A stretch of DNA of 64,000 bases from Brachionus manjavacas (taxonomy: Eukaryota; Rotifera; Eurotatoria; Ploima; Brachionidae). Shown piece by piece: positions 22,039-34,191 of the stretch (the stretch's first letter is position 1; every line of letters starts with the position of its first letter). The translations under genes were made by a program, and so were the position numbers. The DNA is taken from contig JAHQIY010000013.1 in NCBI GenBank assembly GCA_019054805.1, forward strand, positions 434,001 through 498,000. Direction: 5' to 3'. The notes under the pieces are model-generated. The model had not been told where the DNA came from and ran no database searches. It saw only the letters and a list, made by a program, of their open reading frames with translations.

Positions 22039-23064
22039 ATTATTTACTTATTTATCTATATCTATGGCTGAGGCCGTAAATATACCACTTGCTCAACGCC
22101 CCGTTAAATAAGTTGGCGATGTATTTTCCAATATTTAGTTTTAGAATAAAATAAAATAAAAAAGTCAAAATTATAAAAAAAAACATAAAAAATTTAATGA
22201 AAGTTTTTAGCTCCTTACTCTGTTTGTATTGTTGTCGTATCTAAAAAGGCTATAAACGGCGCTTAGACACTTCGCGTAGTTCTTCAAGTACGGTGTTGTT
22301 TTTCTTACACGTTTCGAGCTCTAATTCATTTAAGTATCTGTGGTATTTACATTTCTCCAGAAGGCCAATGTCATTCTCATACTGTATTTCATTCAATATA
22401 CTTAGAATACTATTCACATAGTCATTCTGATCTCCTATTTTTAACATCTCTTTGATGATTGAGATTGATATTGTCCTTTTTTAGTTTCCGAGATAAGCAA
22501 CAAATCATCCGCATATGCAACGACATCGATTTTTATTGACTGAATTCTGATGCCAATATCACTTTCTGAAACATCAATTAGTATTTCTCAATATAAATTG
22601 AGAATAAGATGGGTGATTCTTTTCCACCTTGACGTACTCCAACCGTGGTTTTAAATGCTTTTGAATATTCATTCCCATTATTTACTACCTTTAGTGATTC
22701 TTTATAGTAATATATGATGCTGATGACTATAAATTGGCTTAGATATTTATTTATCAGTGTTTTCCATAATTTTGTACGTTCGACCTTGTCGAACGCTTTA
22801 CTTGTGTCGATTGCACAAACATAAGTCCATCAACGTCTTCTTTTACAATAATCAATGGCCTGTTTTAGTGTCCATACTGGGTGTTGACATGATGACTTTT
22901 TTTAAATCCAAATTGTTTCATGTGATCATTGTGAACTGATTTTAACATCTCTTGAAGCACTGCTTCGTATAGGTTTGATATAGTGTCTGTTACCACAACG
23001 TGTCTCAGATTCGACAATTCGTTGTTAGACTTGTTGTTATTTTTAATCAATAGCATAATATAGG
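22039..23064 (-). pseudogene. Doubly deleted LINE relic (unit 10)
   Basis: The only unit with both the thumb deletion and the N-terminal/linker deletion, hence the shortest regular spacing (1968 bp to the next unit). YADD retained near 22505. An extra 17-bp deletion near 22260 (ACGGC joined to GCTTAG) shifts the C-terminal frame, which ends SKRRL. (TAAA)n-like tail at 22039-22055. Confidence 0.8.
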
Positions 23065-24007
23065 AAATTTAATTATATTAATTTAATTTTCTTTAAAAAT
23101 TGAAAGTTGCCTTTTTCTTGCTCATAATTAAGTAATTAGGCTTAATTATCAGAATAAAAGCTTTCCTATGATAATTAGATAATCCTCAGTCAAATCGTTT
23201 TCTTTTACTAATATTTTATATAAGGAATTTGGCCTTTTTCTCTTAAGTCTGAATAGTTGAGACTCAATTAGCGAAAAGAAATTAAGCAATAGTCATCAAA
23301 AACTGAATTTTTTTATTAGAAGATTATGTAAAATATGTAATATTAAAAAGTGAATAGTTTTATCAGGAATCATTTTTGATTATTTTTTTTAAAATATTTG
23401 TTTATATAGATAATCATTTGATAAAAACTAAAAGTATTACTAAATTAATTTATTACTAAAGGTATTTCTACAAGTTTAAAAATGAATTTAAAATATTTTT
23501 ATTTTTGCTTTATACTGTCTGCAATAATGGGGATCCGCTTGACAGAAAAAAAATTGCAGTAAAAATGTTTTTAAACAATATTTAGTTGTCTTGATGTACT
23601 CGATATGAAAATACCTACTGAAAAATTGTTATTTCGGAGTTAGGATCGAATCCAGTTTCAATAAAAATAATGAATATTAAAAATCTTTAAATTAGCTTTA
23701 ATATACAAAAAGAAAAAAAAATCTTTTAAGTTACTTTATAATAGGTAATTTAAATAAATAAATTATTTTAACAAGATTGTTGTCTTATTCTTGTTCAGCT
23801 TGAATAGATAATACCTAGTTAGAAAAAAAAAGATATCAAAACTATTGTGATTGAAAAATGAATTTATTTAATGCGAAGAATTTAAAAAAAAAAATAAAGG
23901 TCAATAGTGATAAGTATTATCAAGAATAGATTCGATCAATTTTTGAAAAATCAATGTTTCCATTGTAAATTAAATTATAAAAGCTAATTAAACAAATTAA
24001 TTTATAA
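23065..24007. repeat. Array spacer, middle form (duplicate of 21096-22038)
   Basis: Near-identical to the preceding spacer, differing by a few substitutions (e.g. CGCTTGAC for CGCTCGAC at about 23537) and A-run length. Second half of a roughly 1.97-kb tandem duplication. Confidence 0.7.
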
Positions 24008-25995
24008 TTATTTACTTATTTATCTATATCTATGGCTGAGGCCGTAAATATACCACTTGCTCAACGCCCCGTTAAATAAGTTGGCGATGTATTTTCCAAT
24101 ATTTAGTTTTAGAATAAAATAAAATAAAAAAGTCAAAATTATAAAAAAAAACATAAAAAATTTAATGAAAGTTTTTAACTCCTTACTCTGTTTGTATTGT
24201 TGTCGTATCTAAAAAGGCTATAAACGGCTGCTGTTTGACCGTAACGCTTAGACACTTCGCGTAGTTCTTCAAGTACGGTGTTGTTTTTCTTACACGTTTC
24301 GAGCTCTAATTCATTTAAGTATCTGTGGTATTTACATTTCTCCAGAAGGCCAATGTCATTCTCATACTGTATTTCATTCAATATACTGAGAATACTATTC
24401 ACATAGTCATTCTGATCTCCTATTTTTAACATCTCTTTGATGATTGAGATTGATATTGTCCTTTTTTAGTTTCCGAGATAAGCAACAAATCATCCGCATA
24501 TGCAACGACATCGATTTTTATTGACCGAATTCTGATGCTAATATCACTTTCTGAAACATCAATTAGTATTTCTCAATATAAATTGAGAATAAGATGGGTG
24601 ATTCTTTTCCACCTTGACGTACTCCAACCGTGGTTTTAGTGCTTTTGAATATTCATTCCCATTATTTACTACCTTTAGTGATTCTTTATAGTAATATATT
24701 ATGCTGATGACTATAAATTGGCTTAGATATTTCTTTATCGGTGTTTTCCATAATTTTGTACGTTCGACCTTGTCGAACGCTTTACTTGTGTCGATTGCAC
24801 AAACATAAGTCCATCAACGTCTTCTTTTACAATAATCAATGGCCTGTTTTAGTGTCCATATTGCGTGTTGACATGATGACTTTTTTTAAATCAAAATTGT
24901 TTCCAGTGATCAATGTGTTCTGATTTTAACATCTCTGGTAGCACTGATTCGTATAGGTTTGATTTAGTGTCTGTTACCACAACGTGTCTCAGATTCGACA
25001 ATTCGTTGTTAGACTTGTTGTAATCTCTAATCCATGGCTTAATAATTGATATGTTGAAAAGAAATGGGACTTTTTGGTGGTTATGTTCTCAAATGCATTT
25101 TTTAAACATTCATACAGTTTTCGTTTTTCGGCGCATTTAATCATTTCGTAACAAACATCGCTTATTCCAATAGCCTTATTTTTCGGTATAGACTGAATTT
25201 TTTCAAAAAATTTTGTGAAATCTTTTTTATGGTTAAACACGGTGTTTTTGTGATGTTGAAAGTAACTATCAACTTCCTTTCTATCACACAATTCCTCGCA
25301 TGTTTTCCCTTTGTTTTTAGTTTTAAATAAGTGACAATAATGATCAGTAAATTCACTTTAGTCAATATTGATCGTATTATTAGGTCTTTGTAGTTTTTAT
25401 TTTCGATTTCAAAAACTTTGCTTGTCGAATGTAAGTAGATCATTTATTTGGTTAATTTTTTTATCCCTTTTAATTAACCAGTTGACTCGTTTTTGTTTTC
25501 TAAAGTCTCTTTTAGCTTAAATTAACTCCTGTTTCTCATTTTCCCCAATGTTTGCGATTTTATTGTTTATATAACAAGAAATTACCTTATTGTGTTGTCT
25601 CACCATATTCGAATCCCACCATCGATTATACTTTTTTTGTCCATTTTTTTTCTTTTCTCTTTTTGATATTGTTTTGATTCTATTTTGGACATTTACGACT
25701 GAGCTAATCATGATGCTACTTATTTTGTTGATTGTTTCTGTGAGCCTAATTTTGATGCTCTTTCTATCCATTTTGTTTATAAAGTTTTGTACTAAGTCTC
25801 AAACTATATCGATCTGTCTTTTTATTTCGTCTTGATTTAACTTCTGGTGTTCCTGGTTCAACCAGTTAATTTTCTTATTTTCCCATTCTTCTTAGTTTTT
25901 TCAATTGGTTGATCTAGCTCCATAGTTATTGAAATCACTCTGTGATCACCTATGTTTAAATCGCTTTCTAGGATTTTAGAACTTAAATGATTTTA
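24008..25995 (-). pseudogene. LINE relic with linker, thumb deleted (unit 11)
   Basis: Thumb-deleted class with tail. C-terminus 24175-24432 (MLKIGDQNDYVNS to NTNRVRS), YADD near 24495, RT N-terminus 24989-25291 (FFEKIQSIPKNKAIGIS), DKQSF segment 25162-25443, linker 25517-25771 with NRWWDSNMVRQHNKVIS. Its 24989-25443 stretch reappears almost unchanged inside unit 15. Confidence 0.85.
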
Positions 25996-26834
25996 ATATT
26001 ATAAAATTAATTTATATACCTTTTAAAAGTATTTTTTGAAATTTATAACTGAATATAAAATATTTTATATTTATTTCCCACAACGGGAATTCATTCCTCA
26101 CGTTAAATAATTTAATTGCATATCAGTTAAAATTAATTCATTTGTAATGATGAATTCGTATCTATATTTAATTAATAAAATCTTGCTTCTATGAAATTTT
26201 ATTCCATTTGAATTTGTAAATATCTTTATTATTAAAAAATTTAAACAAAAGTGGCTAATATACAATTAGAATATTTGAGTTTGAATAGTTGAGACTCAAT
26301 TAAAAAAAAAGAGAGAATTTAATATTAATTTAATGAAAGTTTTCGTTTCAGTATTAATAAATAACTTGAATTTTCAACAAGATAAAGCATATTTTTTTGG
26401 GAACTTTAATAAGTTATATTAATTAAATTTTCTTTAAAAATTGAATGTTGCCTTTTTCTTGCTCACAATTATTTAATTAGGCTTAATTATCAATATAAGA
26501 GTTTTCTTTTGATAATTAGATAATACTCAGTCGAATATTTTTCTTTTACTAATATTTTATATAAGGAATTTGGCCTTTTTCTCTTAAGTCTGAATAGTTG
26601 AGACTCAATTAGACAAAAAAGAAATTAAAGCAATAGTCATCACTGAATTTTTATATTAGAAGATTATGTAAAATATGTAATATTAAATAGTGAATAGTTT
26701 TATCAGGAATCATTGTTGATTATTTTTTTTAAATATTTGTTTATATAGATAATCATTTGATTAAAAACTAAAAGTATTACTAAATTAAATTTTTACTAAA
26801 GGTATTTCTACAAGTTTAAAAATGAATTTAAAAT
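25996..26834. repeat. Array spacer, short form
   Basis: Same layout as 242-1108. The hairpin has 10-bp arms (about 26488). Joins the next unit at TTTAAAATAAACCACTTGC, the short-spacer deletion joint. No gene. Confidence 0.7.
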
Positions 26835-28756
26835 AAACCACTTGCTCAACGCCCCGTTAAATAAGTTGGCGATGTATTTGCCAATATTTAGTTTTAGAAT
26901 AAAATATAATAAAATAGTCAAAATTATAAAAAAAACATAAAAAATTTAATGAAAGTTTTTAACTACTTACTCTGTTTGAATTGTTGTCGTATCTTAAAAG
27001 GCTATTAAAGGCTGCTGTTTGACCGTTACGCTTAGACACTTCGCGTTTTTCTTCAAGTACGGTGTTGTTTTTCTTACACGTTTCGAGCTCTAATTCATTT
27101 AAGTATCTGTGGTATTTACATTTCTCCAGAAGGCCAATGTCATTCTCATACTGTATTTCATTCAATATCCTGAGAATACTATTTACAAAGTCATTCTGAT
27201 CTCCTATTTTTAACATCTCTTTGATGATTGAGATTGATATTGTCCTTTCTTAGTTTCCGAGATAAGCAACAAATCATCCTCATATGCAACGACATCGATT
27301 TTTATTGACCGAATTCAGATGCCAATATAACTTTCTGAAACATCAATTAGTATTTCTCAATATAAATTGAGAATAAGATGGGTGATTTTTTTCCACCTTG
27401 ACGTACTCCAACCGTGGTAAATGCTTTTGAATATTCATTCTCATTATTTACTACCTTTAGTGATTCTTTATAGTAATAAATGATGCTGATGACTATAATA
27501 TGGCTTAGATATTTCTTTATCAGTGTTTTCCATAATTTTGTACGTTCGACCTTGTCGAACGCTTTACTTGTGTCGATTGCACAAACATAAGTCCATCAAC
27601 GTCTTCTTTTACAATAATCAATGGCCTGTTTTAGTGTCCATACTGGGTGTTGACATGATGACTTTTTTAAATCCAAATTGTTTCCAGTGATCAATGTGTT
27701 CTGATTTTAACATCTCTTGTAGCACTGCTTCGTATAGGTTTGATTTGGTGTATGTTACCACAACGTGTCTCAGATTCGACAATTCGTTGTTAGACTTGTT
27801 GTAATCTCTAATCCATGGCTTAATAATTGATATGTTGAAAAGAAATGGGACTTTTTGGTGGTTATATTCTCAAATGCATTTTTTACACATTCATACAGTT
27901 TTCTATTTTCGGCGCATTTAATCATTTCGTAACAAACATCGCTTATTCCAATAGCCTTATTTTTCGGTATAGACTCAATTGTTTCTAAAAATTTTGTGAA
28001 ATCTTTTTTATGGTTAAACACGGTGTTTTTACGATGTTGAAAGTAACTATCAACTTCCTTTCTATCACACAATTCCTCACATGTTTCCCCTTTGTTTTTA
28101 GCTTTAAATAAGTGACTATAATGATCAGTAAATTCACTTTAGTCAATATTGATCGTATTGTTAAGTCTTTGTAGTTTTTATATTCGATTTCAAAAACTTT
28201 GCTTGTCGAATGTAAGTAGATCATTTATTTGGTTAATTTTTTTATCCCTTTTAATTAACCAGTTGACTCGTTTTTGTTTTCTAAAGTCTCTTTTAGCTTA
28301 AATTAACTCCTGTTTCTCATTTTCCACAATGTTTGCGATTTTATTGTTTATATAACAAGAAATTACCTTATTGTGTTGTCTCACCATATTCGAATCCCAC
28401 CATCGATTATACTTTTTTTGTCCATTTTTTTTCTTTTCTCTTTTTGATAGTGTTTTGATTCTATTTTGGACATTTACGACTGAGCTAATCATGATACTAC
28501 TTATTTTGTTGATTGTTTCCGTGAGCTTAATTTAGATGTTCTTTCTATCCATTTTGTTTATAAAGTTTTGTACTAAGTCTCAAACTATATCGATCAGCCT
28601 TTTTATTTCGTCTTGATATAACTTCTGGTGCTCCTGGTTCAACCAGTTTATTTTCTTATTTTCCCATTCTTCTTAGTTTTTTCAATTGGTTCATCTAGCT
28701 CCATAGTTATTGAAATCGCTTTGTGATCACCTATGTTAAAATCGCTTTCTAGGATT
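26835..28756 (-). pseudogene. LINE relic, thumb deleted, YEDD (unit 12)
   Basis: C-terminus 26959-27216 has private changes (VLEEKREVSK, AAFNSLLRYDNNSNRVSS) seen again in units 15 and 19. The catalytic box is YEDD (near 27285). RT N-terminus 27770-28072 (FQHRKNTVF, LETIESIPK). Linker 28298-28492 then a stop (TAA) in the KIRLTETIN segment caused by AATTTAGATG near 28530. No tail: short-spacer joint at the 3' side. Confidence 0.85.
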
Positions 28757-30152
28757 TTAGAACTTAAATGATTTTAATATTATAAAATTAATTTATATAC
28801 CTTTTAAAAGTATTTTTTGAAATTTATAACTGAATTTAAAATATTTTATATTTATTTCCCACAACGGGAATTCATTCCTCACGTTAAATAATTTAATTGC
28901 ATATCAGTTAAAATTAATTCATTTGTAATGATGAATTCGTATCGATATTTAATTAATAAAATCTTGCTTCTATGAAATTTTATTCCATTTGAATTTGTAA
29001 ATATCTTTATTATTAAAAAATTTAAACAAAAGTGGCTAATATACAATTAGAATATTTGAGTTTGAATAGTTGAGACTCAATTAAAAAAAAGAGAATTTAA
29101 TATTAATTTAATGAAAGTTTTCGTTTTAGTATTAATAAATAACTTGAATTTTCAACAAGATAAAGCATATTTGTTTGGGAACTTTAATAAGTTATATTAG
29201 TTAAATTTTCTTTAAAAATTGAATGTTGCCTTTTTCTTGCTCACAATTATTTAATTAGGCTTAATTATCAAAAATAAGAGTTTTCTTTTGATAATTAGAT
29301 AATCCTCAGTCGAATCGTTTTCTTTTACTAATATTTTATTTAAGGAATTTGGCTTTTTTCTCTTAAGTATGAATAGTTAAGACTCAATTAGACAAAAAAG
29401 ATATTAAAACAATGATCATCAAAAATGAATTTTTTCATTCAGTTTTAGAAGATTATGTAAACAATGTAATATTAAATAGTGAATAGTTTTATCAGGAATC
29501 ATTTTTGATTATTTTTTTTAAAATATTTGTTTATATAGATAATCATTTGATCAAAAAGTAAAAGTATTACTAAATTAAATTATTACTAAAGGTATTTCTA
29601 CAAATTTAAAAATGAATTTAAAATATTTTTATTTTTGCTTTATACTGTCTGCAATAATGGGGATCCGCTCGACAGAAAAAAAAATTGTAGTAAAAATGTT
29701 TTTAAAGAATATTTAGTTGTTTTGATGTACTCGATATGAAAATACCTACTGAAAAATTGTTGTTTCGGAGTTAGGATCGAATCCAGTTTTAATAAAAAAA
29801 AATGAATATTAAAAATCTTTAAATTAGCTTTAATATAGAAATAGATAAAATAAATCAATTAAGTTACTTTATAAAAGTAAAATTACGTAAAATTTGAATA
29901 AATAAATTATTTTAACAAGATTGTTGTCTTATTCTTGTTCAGCTTAAATAGATAATACCTAGTTAGAAAAAAAGATATTAAAACTATTGTGATTGAAAAA
30001 ATGAATTTATTTGATGCGAAGAATTAAAAAAAAAAAAAATAAAGGTCAATAGTGATAAGTATTATCAAGAATAGATTCGATCAATTCTTGAAAAATCAAT
30101 GTTTCCATTGTAAATTAAATTATAAAAGCTAATTAAACAAATTAATTTATAA
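28757..30152. repeat. Array spacer, long form
   Basis: Full-length spacer (about 1.4 kb): GAATTC segment, two palindromes, perfect hairpin (29262-29297), TTTTATCAGGAATC, GGGGATCC segment (about 29658), ATTGTTGTCTTATTC box and a second monomer to the tail. The 72-codon minus-strand frame at 29640-29858, repeated at 36995, 48487 and 57221, has no recognisable motif and probably persists only by copying. Confidence 0.75.
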
Positions 30153-31752
30153 TTATTTACTTATTAATCTATATCTATGGCTGAGGCCGTAAATATACCA
30201 CTTGCTCAACGCCCCGTTAAATAAGTTGGCGATGTATTTTCCAATATTTAGTTTTAGAATAAAATATAATAAAATAGTCAAAATTTTAAAAAAAAACATA
30301 AAAAATTTAATGAAAGTTTTTAACTCCTTACTCTGTTTGTATTGTTGTCGTATCTAAAAAGGCTATAAACGGCTGCTGTTTGACCGTAACGCTTAGACAC
30401 TTCGCGTAGTTCTTCAAGTACGGTGTTGTTTTTCTTACACGTTTCGAGCTCTAATTCATTTAAGTATCTTTGGTATTTACAGATCTCCAAAAGGCCAATG
30501 TCATTCTCATATTGTATTTCATTCAATATACTGAGAATACTATTCACATAGTCATTCTGATCTCCTATTTTTAACATCTCTTTGATGATTGATATTGTTA
30601 ACTTGTTGTTTAAAAGTCTTTTAAAGAAATCTATTTGTAATTGTTTTAATCTTTCATTAGTCTTATGTAGATTGTTTATCAGTCTAAGGTTTGTTGTTCT
30701 GAATCTTTTTGGCATGTAATATGTGTATCTCAGCATATTATTATCAACTTCAGTCAACGCGTTGACTGTAGTTTTAATGGGGTTAATCGTTTCCATACAA
30801 TACATTTGAACTGGTTGTATATATGAGTTGTATAAATGCACTTTTAAATAAAGGCAAGTGTTTTCTTTCAGTATTTCCAAGTTCTTTAGTTTTGCAAGTG
30901 CATTCAATGCTGCCTTTTTTCGCCCTTCTAGGTGAGACCTGTGATTATTATTTTCGTTGAATTCTACTCCAAGGTACTTCATAAAATTTACTTTTTGTAT
31001 TATTTCACCTTGTATTGTAAGTGCACTCTGCAAACATTCTTCTCTTCTATTGGCTACTATCTTTGTACATTTATTGTTAAATACGATGTAGATTGTTTTG
31101 CTCTGATTGAATTTTATCTCAAGTTTTAACCAATGTAGTGTGACAATTTCTAGTAAGCCGTGAAGACCTTTCTTAGTGTTCGAGATAAGCAGCAGATCAT
31201 TCGCATACGCAATGGCATCGATTTTTATTGACCGAGATATGATGCAAATATAACTTTCTGAAACATCAATTAGTATTTCTCAATATAAATTGAGAATAAG
31301 ATGGGTGATTTTTTTCCACCTTGACGTACTCCAACCGTGGTAAATGCTTTTGAATATTCATTCCCATTATTTACTACCTTTAGTGATTCTTTATAGTAAT
31401 ATATGATGCTGATGACTATAATATGGCATAGATATTTCTTTATCAGTGTTTTCCATAATTTTGTACGTTTGACCTTGTCGAACGCTTTACTTGTGTCGAT
31501 TGCACAAACATAAGTCCATCAACGTCTTCTTTTACAATAATCAATGGACTGTTTTAGTGTCCATACTGGGTGTTGACATGATGACTTTTTTAAATCCAAA
31601 TTGTTTCATGTGATCATTGTGTTCTGATTTTAACATCTCTTGTAGCACTGCTTCGTATAGGTTCGATATAGTGTCTGTTACCACAACGTGTCTCAGATTC
31701 GACAATTCGTTGTTAGACTTGTTGTTATTTTTAATCAATAGCTAAATATAGG
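30153..31752 (-). pseudogene. LINE RT relic with YAND box (unit 13)
   Basis: N-terminally truncated class with tail. Longest RT frame of the window, 237 codons (30320-31033): GEIIQKVNFMKYLGVEFNENN, YIQPVQMYCMETINPIKTTVNALTEVDNN, to NTNRVRS. YAND at 31196-31207. The frame upstream is broken by a deletion in the KAFKTTVGVRQ segment (CCGTGGTAAATGC). Closest relative is unit 16 (offset 7354 bp). Confidence 0.85.
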
Positions 31753-32744
31753 AAATTTTGTTATATTATTTTAATTCACTTTAAAAATTGAATGTTGCCT
31801 TTTTCTTGCTCACAATTAAGTAATTAGGCTTAATTATCAAAAATAAGAGATTTCCTATGATAATTAGATAATCCTCAGTCAAATCGTTTTCTTTTACTAA
31901 AATTTTATATAAAGAAATTGGCCTTTTTCTCTTAAGTATGAATAGTTTAGACTCAATTAGAAAAAAAAGATATTAAAACAATGATCATCAAAAACTGAAT
32001 TTTTTTATTAGAAGATTATGTAAACAATGTAATATTAAATAGTGAATAGTTTTATCAGGAATCATTTTTGATTATTTTTTTAAATATTTGTTTATATAGA
32101 TAATCATTTGATTAAAAACTAAAAGTATTACTAAATTAATTTATAACTTAAGGTATTTCTACAAGTTTAAAAATGAATTTTAAATATTTTTATTTTTGCT
32201 TTATACTGTCTGCAATAATGGCGATCCGCTCGACAAAAAAAAAAATTGCAGTAAAAATGTTTTTAAAGAATATTTAGTTGTTTTGATGTACTCGATATGA
32301 AAATACCTACTGAAAAATTGTTATTTCGGAGTTAGGATCGAATCCAGTTTTAAATAAAAATAATGAATATTAAAAATCTTTAAATTAGCTTTAATATACA
32401 AAAAGAAAAAATAAATCTATTAAGTTACTTTATAAAAGTTAATTTGAATAAATAAATTATTTTAACAAGATTGTTGTCTTATTCTTGTTCAGCTTAAATA
32501 GATAATACCTAGTTAGAAAAAAAAAGATATCAAAACTATTGTGATTGAAAAATGAATTTATTTATTAGAAGATTATGTAAAATATGTAATATTAAATAGT
32601 GAATAGTTTTATCAGGAATCATTGTTGATTATTTTTTTTAAATACTTGTTTATATAGTTAATTATATGATAAAAACTAAAAGTATTACTAAATTAAATTA
32701 TTACTAAAGGTATTTCTACAAGTTTAAAAATGAATTTAAAATAA
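31753..32744. repeat. Array spacer, hybrid
   Basis: Begins as a middle-form spacer (GGCGATCC variant near 32220, losing the BamHI-type site) but at about 32565 switches back to an earlier spacer segment (TTTATTAGAAGATTATGTAAAATATG), then ends with the short-form joint. Evidence of an unequal exchange between two related monomers. Confidence 0.65.
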
Positions 32745-33373
32745 ACCACTTGCTCAACGCCCCGTTAAATAAGTTGGCGATGTATTTTCCAATATTTAGT
32801 TTTAGAATAAAATATAATAAAATAGTCAAAATTATAAAAAAAAACATAAAAAATTAATGAAAGTTTTTAACTCCTTACTCTGTTTGTATTGTTGTCGTAT
32901 CTAAAAAGGCTATAAACGGCTGCTGTTTGACCGTTACGCTTAGACACTTCGCGTAGTTCTTCAAGTACGGTGTTGTTTTTCTTACACGTTTCGAGCTCTA
33001 ATTCATTTAAGTATCTGTGGTATTTACATTTCTCCAGAAGGCCAATGTCATTCTCATACTGTATTTCATTCAATATCCTGAGAATACTATTCACAAAGTC
33101 ATTCTGATCTCCTATTTTTAACATCTCTTTGATTTTGATGTTCTTTCTATCCATTTTGTTTATAAAGTTTTGTACTAAGTCTTAAACTATATCGATCTGC
33201 CTTTTAATTTCGTCTTGATTTAACTTCTGGTGTTCCTGGTTCAACCAGTTTATTTTCTTATTTTCCCATTCTTCTTAGTTTTTTCAATTGGTTGATCTAG
33301 CTCCATAGTTATTGAAATCACTTTGTGATCACCTATGTTTAAATCGCTTTCTAGGATTTTAGAACTTAAATGA
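32745..33373 (-). pseudogene. Minimal LINE relic: linker fused in frame to RT C-terminus (unit 14)
   Basis: A deletion joins the linker (MDRKNIKI) directly to the RT C-terminus (KEMLKIGDQNDF), giving a 95-codon in-frame fusion (32867-33154) with the entire RT palm and thumb lost. The joint has microhomology (TTTGAT). Present once in the window. Confidence 0.8.
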
Positions 33374-34191
33374 TTTTAATATTATAAAATTAATTTATAT
33401 ACCTTTTAAAAGTATTTTTTGAAATTTATAACTGAATATAAAATATTTTATATTTATTTCCCACAACGGGAATTCATTCCTCACGTTAAATAATTTAATT
33501 GCATATCAGTTAAAATTAATTCATTTGTAATTATGAATTCGTATCTATATTTAATTAATAAAATCTTGCTTCTATGAAATTTTTTCCATTTGAATTTGTA
33601 AATATCTTTATTATTAAAAAATTTAAACAAAAGTGGCTAATATACAATTAGAATATTTGAGTTTGAATAGTTGAGACTCAATTAAAAAAAAAGAGAGAAT
33701 TTAATATTAATTTAATGAAAGTTTTCGTTTCAGTATTAATAAATAACTTGAATTTTCAACAAGATAAAGCATATTTTTTTGGGAACTTTAATAAGTTATA
33801 TTAATTAAATTTTCTTTAATAATTGAATGTTGCCTTTTCTTGCTCACAATTATTTAATTAGGCTTAATTATCAATATAAGAGTTTTCTTTTGATAATTAG
33901 ATAATACTCAGTCGAATATTTTTCTTATACTAATATTTTATATAAGGAATTTGGCCTTTTTCTCTTAAGTCTGAATAGTTGAGACTCAATTAGCGAAAAG
34001 AAATTAAAGCAATAGTCATCAAAAACTGAATTTTTTTATTAGAAGATAATGTAAAATATGTAATATTAAATAGTGAATACTTTTATCAGGAATCATTTTT
34101 GATTATTTTTTTTAAATATTTGTTTATATAGTTAATTATATGATAAAAACTAAAAACATAAACTACAAGTTTAAAAATGAATTTAAAATAA
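33374..34191. repeat. Array spacer, short form with small deletion
   Basis: Short-form spacer. Near 34150 it lacks the ATTACTAAATT section (AAAACTAAAAACATAAACTACAAG). No gene. Confidence 0.65.

Larger units (their letters stand above)
26835..34191. repeat. Higher-order repeat copy a (7.36 kb, third unit shrunken)
   Basis: Units 12, 13 and 14 with spacers. Steps between equivalent RT ends are 3361, 2547 and 1447 bp. Apart from the shrunken third unit it has the same order as the 8.7-kb copies that follow: YEDD thumb-deleted unit with long spacer, YAND unit, thumb-deleted unit with short spacer. Confidence 0.8.

Noticed and set aside
29640..29858. 72-codon minus-strand frame in the long spacers (also 36995, 48487, 57221) as a conserved small gene
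   Set aside because: AT-rich low-complexity protein without motif; unit 20's version is frame-shifted, and copies are explained by HOR duplication.
30320..31033. 237-codon RT frame as a functional gene
   Set aside because: It covers only thumb and C-terminus; the catalytic box in the same unit is YAND and the frame is broken upstream at motif B.
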